In this document: in pieces, positions 16,161 to 26,211 of the stretch | How positions within the stretch are numbered: the stretch's first letter is position 1 | Layout: the number at the start of each line of letters is the position of its first letter | DNA from: an uncultured Pseudomonadota bacterium | GTDB lineage: Bacteria > Pseudomonadota > Gammaproteobacteria > Steroidobacterales > Steroidobacteraceae | NCBI GenBank assembly: GCA_903868595.1 | Contig: CAIPVV010000043.1 | Span: forward strand, 1 to 64,000 | Length of the DNA: 64,000 nt | Direction: 5' to 3' | The notes under the pieces: generated by a model | Database searches by the model: none | Told to the model about the DNA's origin: nothing | What the model saw: the letters and a program-made list of their open reading frames with translations, nothing else | Program-made: the position numbers and the translations under genes

Positions 16161-18244
16161 TGAAAACCATCTATCGTTCGCATTCCATCCTGGTCTTGGC
16201 CAGCCTTGTCGCGCTGTCCGCGGCCAACGTCCGTGCGTCTGATCGCGTCGACGAGGATACGCTGCAGGAAGTGGTCATCAGCGCGTCCCTCCTGCAGTCG
16301 ACTTTGACGCAGCTTCCTTCCAGCGCGACCGTGCTTGACGCCAAGACGCTGCGCGAGGCGGGCGTGGAGCACTTTGGAGACGTGTTGGGCCTCGTGCCGA
16401 ACCTGAATTACGCCGGGGCAAGTTCCAGGCCGCGCTACTTTCAGCTGCGCGGCATCGGTGAGGTCGAGCAGTATGAGGGCGCGCCGAACCCCTCGGTCGG
16501 CTTCCTCATCGACGAAATCGATTTCTCGGGTGTAGGCATGCCGGCGATCCTCTACGACGCGGCGGGCGTCGAGGTGCTGCGCGGCCCGCAGGGAACGGCG
16601 TATGGCGCCAACGCGCTCGCGGGCCTCATCAGCATGACGACGCATGCGCCCTCGGATCACTTCGAACTGCACGGCGATGCGGACCTGGGTACCTACGGCG
16701 TCAGGGCGGGCGGCGTTGTCTACAACGATGTCATCGGCAACGGCGATGCGGCCTACCGTCTCGTGGCGCACACCTACCAGGGCGACGGTTTTCGCCGCAA
16801 TGCGTTTCTGGGTCGCAACGACACCAACGGCTTCGACGAGAATCTGCTGCGCGGCAAGCTGCACTGGAAACTGTCCGACGACCTGCAGGCAGACGTGACC
16901 GCGTTCTTTGCCGACCTGAACAACGGCTACGATGCCTGGTCGATCGACAATTCGCGCGTCACGCAGTCCGACAAGCCCGGCAAGGATGCGCAGCGCTCGC
17001 GTGCGCTGGCGCTGCGCCTGCAGTACGACGGCCTGGAGTCGGTGAGCCTGCGGAGCATCTCGGCTTACGCGCACTCCGACATCCTCAACTCCTTCGACGG
17101 CGACTGGGGCAACGATGCATTCTGGGGCGTCAATGCGCCCTATGATTTCTGGGAGCGGACCAACCGCACGCGCCAGACGCTCAGCCAGGAAATAAGGGCT
17201 ACCTCCAAGGGCCAGTCGGGAGTTCGCTGGGTGGCCGGCGCCTACGTGCTGCACCTCACCGAGGACTACAACCTGCTGGATCTGTATAACGGTGACGTGT
17301 ACCGCAGGCTGCTCAGTAACTACGGTGCGACCAACCTCGCGGCCTACGGCCAAGTGGACCTGGACCTGGGAAGCCGCCTGACGCTGTCGGCCGGGTTGCG
17401 CGGGGAGCGCCGCACGGCGCACTACAGCGACAGCAGCGACCTGCGCTTTGACCCCTCGGACGACATGTATGGCGGCCATGTGTCGCTGAGCTACAGGGTT
17501 GGCGAGAACGAGACCGCCTATGCCACGGTGACCCGCGGGTACAAGGCCGGCGGCTTCAACCTGAGCGCTGTGCTCCCGGACAGCCTGCGCCGCTTCAATC
17601 CCGAGTACCTGTGGAACGGGGAGGTGGGCTTCAAGACGCGCTCGCCGGATGGCCGCTTCGACAGCCAGACCAGCGCCTTCTACATGCGCCGGCTCAGCAT
17701 GCAGGTGAGCAGTTCCTACCAGGCCGATCCGAACGACCCGCTGACCTTCGTGTTCCTGACCAACAATGCCGCGCGCGGCGAGAACTACGGCCTGGAGACG
17801 CAGGTCGGCTGGCGCCCGGTCAATGCGCTGCGCCTGGGTGGCTCGCTGGGCTTGCTGCGCGCCCGCTTCGTGGACTACACGCTGGACGGCGTGAGCCTGG
17901 CTGGGCGCGACCAGGCGCACGCTCCGCACTACCAGTTCAGCCTGTCGGCGGACTATCGCTTCGGACCTGGCTTCTACGTGCGCGCGGATATGACGGGTGA
18001 GGATTCCTTCTACTTCAGCGCCAGCAACAACGAGCGCGCCAGTGGGTACCAGCTGGTCAACCTGCGGGTGGGCTACGAGGCGGAGCGCTGGACGGCGAGC
18101 CTGTGGACCCGCAACGCGCTGGACCGCCGCTACGCGACCGACGGTTTCTACTTCGGCAACGAGCCACCGGATTTCATTCCCAAGCGCTACATCGACAACG
18201 GCGATCCGCGCCAGGTCGGAATCAGTGTGTCCTTCAGCCTGTAG
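16160..18244 (+). CDS. TonB-dependent receptor, probable thiamine uptake
   Basis: A 694-residue outer-membrane receptor starting at GTG 16160, the start codon built into the riboswitch P1 stem. Signal peptide: MKTIYRSHSILVLASLVALSAANVRA. The plug has LQEVVISASLL, YFQLRGIGEVEQYEG and EVLRGPQGTAYGANALAGLISM; the barrel ends in QVGISVSFSL with a terminal aromatic-hydrophobic strand. Position directly under a TPP riboswitch and ahead of a YkoF-like, a PnuT-like and a kinase gene makes thiamine or a thiamine derivative the likely ligand, as proposed for TPP-regulated outer-membrane receptors in other proteobacteria and Bacteroidetes. TonB energises transport. Expression should fall when TPP is plentiful. 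Confidence 0.95.
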   Translation: MKTIYRSHSILVLASLVALSAANVRASDRVDEDTLQEVVISASLLQSTLTQLPSSATVLDAKTLREAGVEHFGDVLGLVPNLNYAGASSRPRYFQLRGIGEVEQYEGAPNPSVGFLIDEIDFSGVGMPAILYDAAGVEVLRGPQGTAYGANALAGLISMTTHAPSDHFELHGDADLGTYGVRAGGVVYNDVIGNGDAAYRLVAHTYQGDGFRRNAFLGRNDTNGFDENLLRGKLHWKLSDDLQADVTAFFADLNNGYDAWSIDNSRVTQSDKPGKDAQRSRALALRLQYDGLESVSLRSISAYAHSDILNSFDGDWGNDAFWGVNAPYDFWERTNRTRQTLSQEIRATSKGQSGVRWVAGAYVLHLTEDYNLLDLYNGDVYRRLLSNYGATNLAAYGQVDLDLGSRLTLSAGLRGERRTAHYSDSSDLRFDPSDDMYGGHVSLSYRVGENETAYATVTRGYKAGGFNLSAVLPDSLRRFNPEYLWNGEVGFKTRSPDGRFDSQTSAFYMRRLSMQVSSSYQADPNDPLTFVFLTNNAARGENYGLETQVGWRPVNALRLGGSLGLLRARFVDYTLDGVSLAGRDQAHAPHYQFSLSADYRFGPGFYVRADMTGEDSFYFSASNNERASGYQLVNLRVGYEAERWTASLWTRNALDRRYATDGFYFGNEPPDFIPKRYIDNGDPRQVGISVSFSL

Positions 18245-18267
18245 TTGCCCGGAGCCAGGGAGTCATT

Positions 18268-18522
18268 ATGGATATCGGCGTTGAATTGAGCCTCTATCCG
18301 CTGCGCGCGGACTTCATCCCCACGATCCAGGATTTCATCGACCGGCTGAACGCCGATGCGCGCCTGAAGGTGGTCACCAACAGCCTGAGTACCCAGGTGT
18401 TCGGGGACTACGAGGTCGTCTTCGAGGTGCTGCGGCGGGAGATCAAGGGAACTTTCGCGTCCACCGAGAAGGCTGTGTTCGTGATGAAGGTGATTGGCAA
18501 CTATACCTACAGTGATGCCTGA
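18268..18522 (+). CDS. YkoF-like thiamine-binding protein
   Basis: An 84-residue protein, MDIGVELSLYPL at the start and IKGTFASTEKAVFVMKVIGNY at the end. This matches the single-domain MTH1187/YkoF-like thiamine-binding family (ferredoxin-like fold, usually oligomeric). The ATG at 18268 has AGGGAG six to ten bases upstream. No signal peptide, so it binds thiamine or hydroxymethylpyrimidine in the cytoplasm. It lies 23 bases after the receptor and its stop overlaps the start of the transporter gene by eight bases, so it is part of the riboswitch-controlled operon. Confidence 0.85.
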   Translation: MDIGVELSLYPLRADFIPTIQDFIDRLNADARLKVVTNSLSTQVFGDYEVVFEVLRREIKGTFASTEKAVFVMKVIGNYTYSDA

Positions 18523-19117
18523 GGACTTGCTCGCGCGCCTGTTGCAGGGCCTTGCGGCAACCTCCCCGGCAGAGGCCGGGGCGGTCGTGCTGGGCTTGGC
18601 CTACGTGGTGCTGGCGGCGCGCCGCAGCCGCTGGTGCTGGGTAGCCGGTGCCCTGAGTTCCCTGATACTGGCGGTGCTGGCCTGGCAGGCCCGCTTGCCG
18701 ATGCAGGCCGTCCTCAATATCTGGTACGTGCTGATGTCTGCCTATGGTTGGTACCACTGGTCGCGCGAGTCCGGTACCGTGATCCGCCTCTGGCCGGCGT
18801 GGAAACACCTGGCGGGCGTCGCCGCCTCGCTGATCGTGGCCGCTTCCGCGGCCTCCTGGCTCTCCGCCGGGACGCAGGCCGCGTGGCCATACCTGGATTC
18901 GGCGACCACGTTGCTGAGCCTGCTGGCAACGTGGCTGGTGGCGCGCATGGTGCTGGAGAACTGGATCTACTGGATCGTGATCGATGCGGTGCTGGTGTTC
19001 CTGTTCGCCGCACAGGGACTGGTGTTCGTGGCGCTGCAGTTCGTCATCTACCTCGTCGTGGCCGTCGTCGGGTTCATCTCATGGATACGCCTCTATCGTC
19101 AGCAGTCGCGCGCCTGA
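18515..19117 (+). CDS. pnuT: PnuC/PnuT-family transporter, probable thiamine importer
   Basis: A 200-residue inner-membrane protein with about seven helices. NIWYVLMSAYGWYHW is the PnuC-family aromatic-rich substrate motif. PnuC proteins facilitate uptake of vitamins with intracellular trapping by phosphorylation; the PnuT subgroup is specific for thiamine and is found under TPP riboswitches, as here. The ATG at 18515 lies inside the end of the YkoF-like gene (eight-base overlap), giving coupling. The following kinase gene overlaps its end by 37 bases, which fits a facilitator paired with a trapping kinase. Confidence 0.88.
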   Translation: MPEDLLARLLQGLAATSPAEAGAVVLGLAYVVLAARRSRWCWVAGALSSLILAVLAWQARLPMQAVLNIWYVLMSAYGWYHWSRESGTVIRLWPAWKHLAGVAASLIVAASAASWLSAGTQAAWPYLDSATTLLSLLATWLVARMVLENWIYWIVIDAVLVFLFAAQGLVFVALQFVIYLVVAVVGFISWIRLYRQQSRA

Positions 19118-19947
19118 TCCCGCCGGCGGCGCTCGCGTGCATCCCGGGTTGGGGGGAGGGCCTCTTGGGGCAGGGGGTCAGTCTCCTGGCCGGAGGTGGC
19201 CAGCTCAATCGCTGCGTCCTGGTATGCACCCCGGATGGGCGCTTCGTCGTGCGCCTGCGCATCGACCAGGCCTCGCGCCCCGGCGCCGTCGGTAGCCAGG
19301 AGCTGGCCTGCCAGCGCGTGGCGGCAGCAGCGGGCCTGGCCCCGCCGATCCTCGCCAGCGCCCCTGACGCCGGTTGGGTCGTGATGCCGTTCGTCGAGGG
19401 GGCGCTCTGGCAGGTCGCGGACCTGGCCTCGCGCGAGCGGGTGGCGCGGCTGGGGGAGCGCCTGGCGGAACTGCACGCGCTGGCGCCCCCGGCGGTGGCC
19501 CCGCTGGATGCGCTGGCGATTATCCGTGCCCAGGTCCGGGTCATTACCCAGGCCGATCCGTCCTCGGCCGAGCCCCTCGCGCGGACGCTGGAGCGGGCCC
19601 GGGGCCTGAGCGAGGCCTGCGGGTCCCTGGGCAGGTGCGCGGTCCTCAACCACGGGGACGTGAACGTGGCAAACCTGATCGGTCCGCAGCCCGTGTTGAT
19701 CGACTGGGAGTACGCACAGGTCGCCGATCCGCTCTACGACGTGGCCTGCCTGCTCTCTTATTACCCCGGTCTGCGGGACCACCTGGACTGGCTGCTGGGG
19801 GGGGCGATGCTGGGGAGCGCCGCGGAGCGGCGCGTGCTGGAGGCGCACCTGGGGCTGTTTGAGGTACTCAACGGGCTGTGGAGCGTCGCGCAGGGCGCCG
19901 CGCACGGTGATGCTGCTGGATTAGTGGCGGTTCGGCCGGCAGAATAG
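19081..19947 (+). CDS. APH/choline-kinase-fold kinase, probable thiamine kinase
   Basis: A 288-residue protein kinase-like small-molecule kinase. The catalytic loop reads LNHGDVNVANLI (Brenner motif HGDxxxxN) and the metal motif is VLIDWEYAQVADPLYDVACL, typical of ThiK/choline-kinase/aminoglycoside phosphotransferase proteins. Its position directly after a PnuT-like transporter under a TPP riboswitch suggests that it phosphorylates thiamine to trap it; a different final enzyme (for example ThiL, not in the window) would make TPP. The ATG at 19081 overlaps pnuT by 37 bases. Antibiotic phosphorylation is possible from the fold but unlikely from context. Confidence 0.85.
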   Translation: MDTPLSSAVARLIPPAALACIPGWGEGLLGQGVSLLAGGGQLNRCVLVCTPDGRFVVRLRIDQASRPGAVGSQELACQRVAAAAGLAPPILASAPDAGWVVMPFVEGALWQVADLASRERVARLGERLAELHALAPPAVAPLDALAIIRAQVRVITQADPSSAEPLARTLERARGLSEACGSLGRCAVLNHGDVNVANLIGPQPVLIDWEYAQVADPLYDVACLLSYYPGLRDHLDWLLGGAMLGSAAERRVLEAHLGLFEVLNGLWSVAQGAAHGDAAGLVAVRPAE

Positions 19948-19986
19948 ACGATTCCGGATCTCCGGCTTACCAAGGTTTCTCGATAC

Positions 19987-20301
19987 ATGACGCTGCTGAG
20001 AGTGGTTGATAGAGACGGGCACGAGCACGAAGTCGACGCCAACACGGGCTTTACCCTGATGGAGAACCTGCGGGATCTGGATTACGGGGTTGGCGCCATC
20101 TGCGGCGGCATGTGCGCTTGCGCGACCTGCCACGTGTATGTCGACCCGGCGTGGCTGGCCAAGCTGCCGGCGGCCCAGTCGGATGAGACCGACCTGTTGC
20201 GTGACCTCTCCACGCGACGCGAGAACTCGCGGCTCTCCTGCCAGTTGAAGTTCACGCCGGACCTGGCAGGACTGAAGGTCGAGATCGCCCCCGACGAGTG
20301 A
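19987..20301 (+). CDS. Adrenodoxin-type 2Fe-2S ferredoxin
   Basis: A 104-residue ferredoxin. Ligands C39, C45, C48 and C85 fit the CX5CX2CX36C spacing of vertebrate-adrenodoxin/putidaredoxin-type proteins, within ICGGMCACATCHVYV; C43 is an additional Cys. This type commonly feeds electrons to cytochrome P450s or Rieske oxygenases, or helps Fe-S assembly. No reductase or intact P450 is present in the window; only P450 remnants are seen about 29 and 41 kb away. The gene starts 39 bases after the kinase and could still be read from the riboswitch-controlled transcript. It converges with a LysR gene. Confidence 0.93.
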   Translation: MTLLRVVDRDGHEHEVDANTGFTLMENLRDLDYGVGAICGGMCACATCHVYVDPAWLAKLPAAQSDETDLLRDLSTRRENSRLSCQLKFTPDLAGLKVEIAPDE

Positions 20302-20317
20302 GTCAGGCGCGGAACGC

Positions 20318-21241
20318 CTAGTTCTGCCTTGACGCTTCGACGAACAGGCCGCGCAGCCAGGCGTGGCCCGGATCTGACTCATGGCGCTTGTGCCACATCA
20401 GGATCTCCCGGCTATCGGGGATCTCGTGGGGCGGCGCGAAGCTGCGAATGGGCAGCAGCTGCGCAAGCCGCAGGGCGACGCTCTCCGGTACTGTCGCGAT
20501 CAGCGGCGTGCCCGGTACGATGAAGGGCAGCTCGAAGGGACTCTGCGTCGTGACCCGCACGTTCAGGTCCACCTTGGTAAAGCGCCGCATCAGCTCCATT
20601 GTCGAGACACCGGGCCCTTGCGGCTTGCTGAACACGTGCGGCATCGACAGGTAGAGCTCCTCGGTCAGCTCGTCGCGGATGTAGGGGTGGTCCTTGCATA
20701 CCACGCATACCCACCGCACGGTCTTCAGTTCCACGCTGCGCAGCCACTCCGGGAAACCCTTGAGCCCGAACAGTTGGGGGTTGTCGATCATCACGCACAG
20801 GTCGCTGTCGCCGTGCTCGAGGCGCGAGAGGCTGGTCTGGGACAGCTCCTCCACCGCGCAGGTTACACGCGGTGCCTCGGCGAGCATGCGCTTGAGCACG
20901 CTGGGCATCAGTCGCGGCACGATGTGGTCGCGCACGATAACCGAGAAGTTGCGCTCCACGGTCGCCGGGTCGAAGGTGGGCTGCGTTCCCAGCGTGGCCT
21001 GCACGTGCAGCAGCGCCTCGCGCACCGGCTCCAGCAGCGAGAGTCCGCGGGGTGAGAGGCACAGCTCGCGGCCGGCCCGTACCAGCAGCGGATCATTGAA
21101 ATAATCACGAAGTTTTTGCAAAGCTGCGCTCATCGCCGGCTGGGAGACGTGCACGCGCTCGGCCGCCCGGGTGACGTTCTTCTCCTGCAACAGGGCGTCC
21201 AGCGCGATCAGCAGGTTCAAATCGAACTTATTAAGGTGCAT
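20318..21241 (-). CDS. LysR-family transcriptional regulator, NodD-like
   Basis: A 307-residue LysR-type regulator. The N-terminal winged helix-turn-helix reads LNLLIALDALLQEKNVTRAAERVHVSQ then AMSAALQKLRDYFNDPLLVR, which resembles the NodD/NahR/PcpR side of the family. The effector-binding domain follows. I start at the Met at 21241 (MHLNKFDLN); the frame is open for 26 more codons upstream without a good start. It is divergent from the SAM-cycle cluster with a 169-base gap, a usual arrangement for LysR control of the neighbouring operon, so the methyltransferase-kinase-metK genes are candidate targets; that is inference. Confidence 0.92.
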   Translation of the reverse strand: MHLNKFDLNLLIALDALLQEKNVTRAAERVHVSQPAMSAALQKLRDYFNDPLLVRAGRELCLSPRGLSLLEPVREALLHVQATLGTQPTFDPATVERNFSVIVRDHIVPRLMPSVLKRMLAEAPRVTCAVEELSQTSLSRLEHGDSDLCVMIDNPQLFGLKGFPEWLRSVELKTVRWVCVVCKDHPYIRDELTEELYLSMPHVFSKPQGPGVSTMELMRRFTKVDLNVRVTTQSPFELPFIVPGTPLIATVPESVALRLAQLLPIRSFAPPHEIPDSREILMWHKRHESDPGHAWLRGLFVEASRQN

Positions 21242-21410
21242 GGGCGCTGGCTGGAGCCCCGGGAGGGGCGGTCCGGCCGATGCTACCGGCCGGTTATAAG
21301 GACGGCAAATAGCTGCCATGCCGACAGTCGATCCTCCCCGGCCGGCAGGGGTGGTAGTGTTTGGCCCGCTCCGCCCCGCGGATACGACTCAATAATAATC
21401 GGGGGATCAA

Positions 21411-22577
21411 ATGGTCCAGAGTAGCGCCCTGCAGTCCGCGGCGACGGCCACGGCCGATTCACCGCCCTTTCGCTTCTATGACAACCGCCAGAAGTACCTG
21501 GCCTTCGTCAGCACCTGCAGCGAGAAGTCTGCGGTCGCCCGCCGGGTTGGCAAAGAACTCGCCAGCCTGCATCCCTCGCCGCCGGCGATGCGCATTTTCG
21601 ACGCTGGCATGGGCGATGCGACCATTCTCGCGCGCCTCATGCGACAGGTGCATGCGCTGCACCCGGCCGTGCCCCTGCTGGCGGTTGCCAAGGAAATCAG
21701 CCTGGAGGACGTGCGCCTGGGACTGGAGAAGATGCCCGACCGCTTCGTCGAGCATCCGGCCACGGTACTGGTTATCACGAACCTCAACTATGCCGAGGCA
21801 CCGCGGCTCATGCCGCGCGACGTGCAGGCCGCGGCCGCCTTCAACTGGCAGGAAGTGCGCCTGACGGGCACGTCCTCGCATGACTACGCCGAGCAGATCG
21901 AGGCCCTGAGCGCGACCCTGGCCTATGGCTGGCAGACCAAGCCTTCGCCACGTACCGGCAACCCCGTCTCCGTTCGCCCGACGGTGCTGGTGCTGTACCG
22001 CGAAGACCATAAGTTCATGCTCGATAACGTCATCCCCAGGCCGGGTCGGATCGTGGACAATTACGATCTGGTACTGGCCTCGCAGCCGTGGCGCGCGCGC
22101 ATGTCGGCGCAGTTCAAGGCGCAGAAGGTACTGGCCCCGCTGGCCCGCGCGCTGTCGCCCGGCGGCAAGCTGGTCGCGGTGCAGTCCTGCGGCCGCGACC
22201 CGGCGCTGGAGATCGTGCAGCGCCTGTGGCCGGAGGAGAATCCGTTCCAGATCGACCGTCACCAGCTGCTGGCCGCGCTCAAGACGGAGCTGGGCAAGGA
22301 CGGCCGCGACTTCACGATGCCCACGCTGCCGGATGAGAAGGCGATCTTCCGCTACCAGATGCACACGCTGCCGTCCGAGATCGGCGACCGCGTGGGCACC
22401 TCCACGCTGTTTGCGGCCTGGAACGCGGCGATCTACGTCGCGCAGATCGAGGATGAGCGCGTCGAGCAAGTTGTCAGGAGCCACGGCTACCTGGACGCCA
22501 CGTCGGAAGTCCTGCAGAGGCACGGCGGTCTCTGGTTCAATGACGAAACTTTCGTGGTCACGAGGCGACGCTACTGA
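21411..22577 (+). CDS. SAM-dependent methyltransferase-like protein of unknown target
   Basis: A 388-residue cytoplasmic protein. Residues 60-75 (RIFDAGMGDATILARL) form a class I SAM-binding motif with the acidic-Gly loop, and VLVITNLNY could be motif II. A second region around LARALSPGGKLVAVQS resembles the post-II strand and loop of the Rossmann methyltransferases. The family is not one I can name. Its stop overlaps the next start by one base (TGATG), and it heads a cluster containing metK and ahcY, so it probably uses SAM made and recycled by its own operon. A LysR gene is divergent upstream. The acceptor substrate is unknown. Confidence 0.75.
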   Translation: MVQSSALQSAATATADSPPFRFYDNRQKYLAFVSTCSEKSAVARRVGKELASLHPSPPAMRIFDAGMGDATILARLMRQVHALHPAVPLLAVAKEISLEDVRLGLEKMPDRFVEHPATVLVITNLNYAEAPRLMPRDVQAAAAFNWQEVRLTGTSSHDYAEQIEALSATLAYGWQTKPSPRTGNPVSVRPTVLVLYREDHKFMLDNVIPRPGRIVDNYDLVLASQPWRARMSAQFKAQKVLAPLARALSPGGKLVAVQSCGRDPALEIVQRLWPEENPFQIDRHQLLAALKTELGKDGRDFTMPTLPDEKAIFRYQMHTLPSEIGDRVGTSTLFAAWNAAIYVAQIEDERVEQVVRSHGYLDATSEVLQRHGGLWFNDETFVVTRRRY

Positions 22578-23533
22578 TGAAATCTCCCGTTGTGCAGAAG
22601 GGCAAGGCCCTGATCTGCGGCTCCATGGCCTTTGACACCATCATGGTGTTCCAGGACCAGTTCAAGAACCACATCCTGCCGGACAAGGTGCACATGCTGA
22701 ATGTGTCCTTCCTGGTGTTGAACATGCGTCGCGAGTTCGGCGGCTGCGCCGGCAACATCGCCTACAACCTGCGGCTGCTGGGCGACCCGGGTTACGTCAT
22801 GGCGACCGTCGGCCATGACTTCGGGCCCTATGCCGAGTGGATGGACAAGCACGGCGTGCCGCGCGACTACCTGCGCGCGATCGACACCGAGCACACCGGC
22901 CAGGCCTTCATCACCACGGACCTGGACAACAACCAGATCACCGCCTTCCACCCCGGCGCCATGGGCCACTCGCACCTGAACAAGGTGGGGGACTCCCAGG
23001 GCGTTGCCCTGGGTATCGTCGCGCCGGACGGCCGGGATGGCATGATCCACCACGCCCAGCAGTTCGCCGAGGCGGGCATTCCCTTTATCTTCGACCCGGG
23101 CCAGGGACTGCCGATGTTCGGCGGCGAGGACCTGCGGGCCTTCATCGAGCAGGCCACCTGGGTGACGGTGAATGAGTACGAGTGGAGCCTGATGGCCGAG
23201 CGCACCGGCTGGTCCGAGGCCGACATTGCGGGCCGCGTCGCGGCCCTGATCGTCACCAAGGGCGGCGAGGGCTCCACGATCTATGCCGGCGGTCGCGAGA
23301 TCCACATCCCAGCCGCCAAGCCCGCCGGGGTGGTGGATCCGACCGGTTGCGGCGACGCCTACCGGGCGGGCCTCATCCACGGCCTGCTCCACGGGCTGCC
23401 CTGGGAGACCACCGGGCGCATCGCATCCCTGCTGGGAGCCCTGAAAATCGAGACCCGGGGCACCCAGAACCACCGATTTACCCTGCCTGAGTTCAAGGAC
23501 CGCTATCTGGCGAGCTTCGGGACCGCCCTGTAG
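22577..23533 (+). CDS. PfkB-family kinase, adenosine-kinase-like
   Basis: A 318-residue ribokinase-fold sugar/nucleoside kinase. The N-terminus ALICGSMAFDTIMVF, the EFGGCAGNIAYNLRLLG segment and the anion-hole/catalytic motif DPTGCGDAYRAG are all present. Between a methyltransferase, metK and ahcY the obvious role is adenosine kinase: it would remove adenosine released by AhcY and so pull the reversible SAH hydrolysis forward. Related bacterial adenosine kinases sit in similar neighbourhoods. It starts with a one-base overlap with the methyltransferase gene and ends 60 bases before metK. Confidence 0.85.
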   Translation: MKSPVVQKGKALICGSMAFDTIMVFQDQFKNHILPDKVHMLNVSFLVLNMRREFGGCAGNIAYNLRLLGDPGYVMATVGHDFGPYAEWMDKHGVPRDYLRAIDTEHTGQAFITTDLDNNQITAFHPGAMGHSHLNKVGDSQGVALGIVAPDGRDGMIHHAQQFAEAGIPFIFDPGQGLPMFGGEDLRAFIEQATWVTVNEYEWSLMAERTGWSEADIAGRVAALIVTKGGEGSTIYAGGREIHIPAAKPAGVVDPTGCGDAYRAGLIHGLLHGLPWETTGRIASLLGALKIETRGTQNHRFTLPEFKDRYLASFGTAL

Positions 23534-23593
23534 GGGCCCCCGGCCAGTTACAATAGACGTTTTGCCGCACACCGAATAACCAGGACGAGAGCA

Positions 23594-24766
<1,173 letters not shown>

Positions 24767-24797
24767 GCCCCGGCGCTTCCTTAAGGAGTTTTATCTA

Positions 24798-26195
24798 ATG
24801 AGTAAGCCTGATTACATCGTTGCGGACGTCTCCCTGGCCGATTGGGGCCGCAAGGAGCTGAATATCGCCGAAGGCGAGATGCCCGGCCTGATGGCGATCC
24901 GAGCCGAGTACGCCAAGACGCAGCCGCTGAAGGGCGCGCGCATTACCGGCTCGCTGCACATGACCATCCAGACCGCGGTGCTCATCGAGACGCTGCAGGC
25001 CCTCGGCGCCCAGGTCCGCTGGGCCTCGTGCAATGTGTTCTCCACGCAGGATCATGCCGCCGCGGCCATCGCCGTGCGCGGTACCCCGGTGTTCGCCTTC
25101 AAGGGCGAGTCGCTGGATGACTACTGGGAGTTCACCCACAAGATCTTCGAGTGGCCGGACGGCAGCTACTCCAACATGATCCTGGACGACGGCGGCGACG
25201 CGACATTGCTGCTGCACCTGGGCACGCGCGCCGAGACCGATCCGTCGGTCCTCGCCAAGCCGGGCAGCGAGGAGGAGACCTCCCTCTTCAAGAGCATCAA
25301 GGGCACGCTCGCGCGCGACCCGAAGTGGTATTCCAAGCGCCTGAAGGAGATCAAGGGCGTCAGCGAGGAGACCACCACCGGCGTGCATCGCCTGTACCAG
25401 ATGCACAAGGAAGGCAAGCTCGCCTTCCCGGCCATCAACGTCAATGACTCGGTCACCAAGAGCAAGTTCGATAACCTCTACGGTTGCCGCGAGTCGCTGG
25501 TGGACGGCATCAAGCGCGCCACCGACGTCATGGTCGCCGGCAAGGTCGCCATCGTCTGCGGCTACGGCGACGTCGGCAAGGGTTCGGCCCAGGCGCTGCG
25601 TGCGCTCTCGGCCCAGGTCTGGATCACGGAAGTGGACCCGATCTGCGCGCTGCAGGCGGCGATGGAAGGCTACCGCGTGGTCACCATGGACGATGTGGCC
25701 TCCCAGGGCGATATCTTCGTGACGACGACCGGCAACTACCACGTCATCACGCACGCCCACCTGAAGGCGATGAAGAACAACGCCATCGTCTGCAATATCG
25801 GTCACTTCGACAACGAGATCGACATTGCTGCACTGAAGCAGTACAAGTGGGAGAACATCAAGCCGCAGGTTGATCACGTGATCTTCCCGGACGGGAAGCG
25901 CATCATCCTGCTGGCCGAAGGCCGGCTGGTGAACCTGGGGTGCGGCACGGGCCATCCGTCCTACGTGATGAGCTCCTCGTTTGCCAACCAGACGCTGGCG
26001 CAGATCGAGCTGTACGCGAACCCGGGCAAGTATCCGGTTGGTGTGTACACGCTGCCCAAGCACCTGGACGAGAAGGTCGCCCGGCTGCAGCTGGCGACGC
26101 TCAACGTGAAGCTGACGACGCTGACCGAAGAGCAGGCCAATTACATCGGTGTCCCGAAGGACGGACCGTACAAGTCCGACCATTACCGCTATTGA
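24798..26195 (+). CDS. ahcY: Adenosylhomocysteinase (SAH hydrolase)
   Basis: A 465-residue NAD-dependent hydrolase that splits S-adenosylhomocysteine to adenosine and homocysteine, relieving methyltransferase inhibition. N-terminal [20 protein letters not shown], the active-site stretch [17 protein letters not shown], the NAD site [16 protein letters not shown] and the C-terminal KSDHYRY tail are all typical. It has the insertion common to the long bacterial form. The ATG at 24798 has AAGGAG nine bases upstream (24783-24788). The reading frame is open through the end of metK, but that is shadow. It is followed by folD. Confidence 0.98.
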   Translation: MSKPDYIVADVSLADWGRKELNIAEGEMPGLMAIRAEYAKTQPLKGARITGSLHMTIQTAVLIETLQALGAQVRWASCNVFSTQDHAAAAIAVRGTPVFAFKGESLDDYWEFTHKIFEWPDGSYSNMILDDGGDATLLLHLGTRAETDPSVLAKPGSEEETSLFKSIKGTLARDPKWYSKRLKEIKGVSEETTTGVHRLYQMHKEGKLAFPAINVNDSVTKSKFDNLYGCRESLVDGIKRATDVMVAGKVAIVCGYGDVGKGSAQALRALSAQVWITEVDPICALQAAMEGYRVVTMDDVASQGDIFVTTTGNYHVITHAHLKAMKNNAIVCNIGHFDNEIDIAALKQYKWENIKPQVDHVIFPDGKRIILLAEGRLVNLGCGTGHPSYVMSSSFANQTLAQIELYANPGKYPVGVYTLPKHLDEKVARLQLATLNVKLTTLTEEQANYIGVPKDGPYKSDHYRY

Positions 26196-26211
26196 GGGGG
26201 GATCGTTTTCT

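Noticed and set aside
16079-17929. Long minus-strand frame (616 codons) opposite the thiamine receptor
   Set aside because: It is the antisense of a clear TonB receptor and crosses the riboswitch; Val/Ala/Arg-rich shadow typical of GC-rich DNA.
23534-23593. Possible SAM or SAH riboswitch before metK
   Set aside because: The gap is only 60 bases and lacks the conserved elements of the SAM and SAH aptamers I know; I see only a promoter-like TACAAT.
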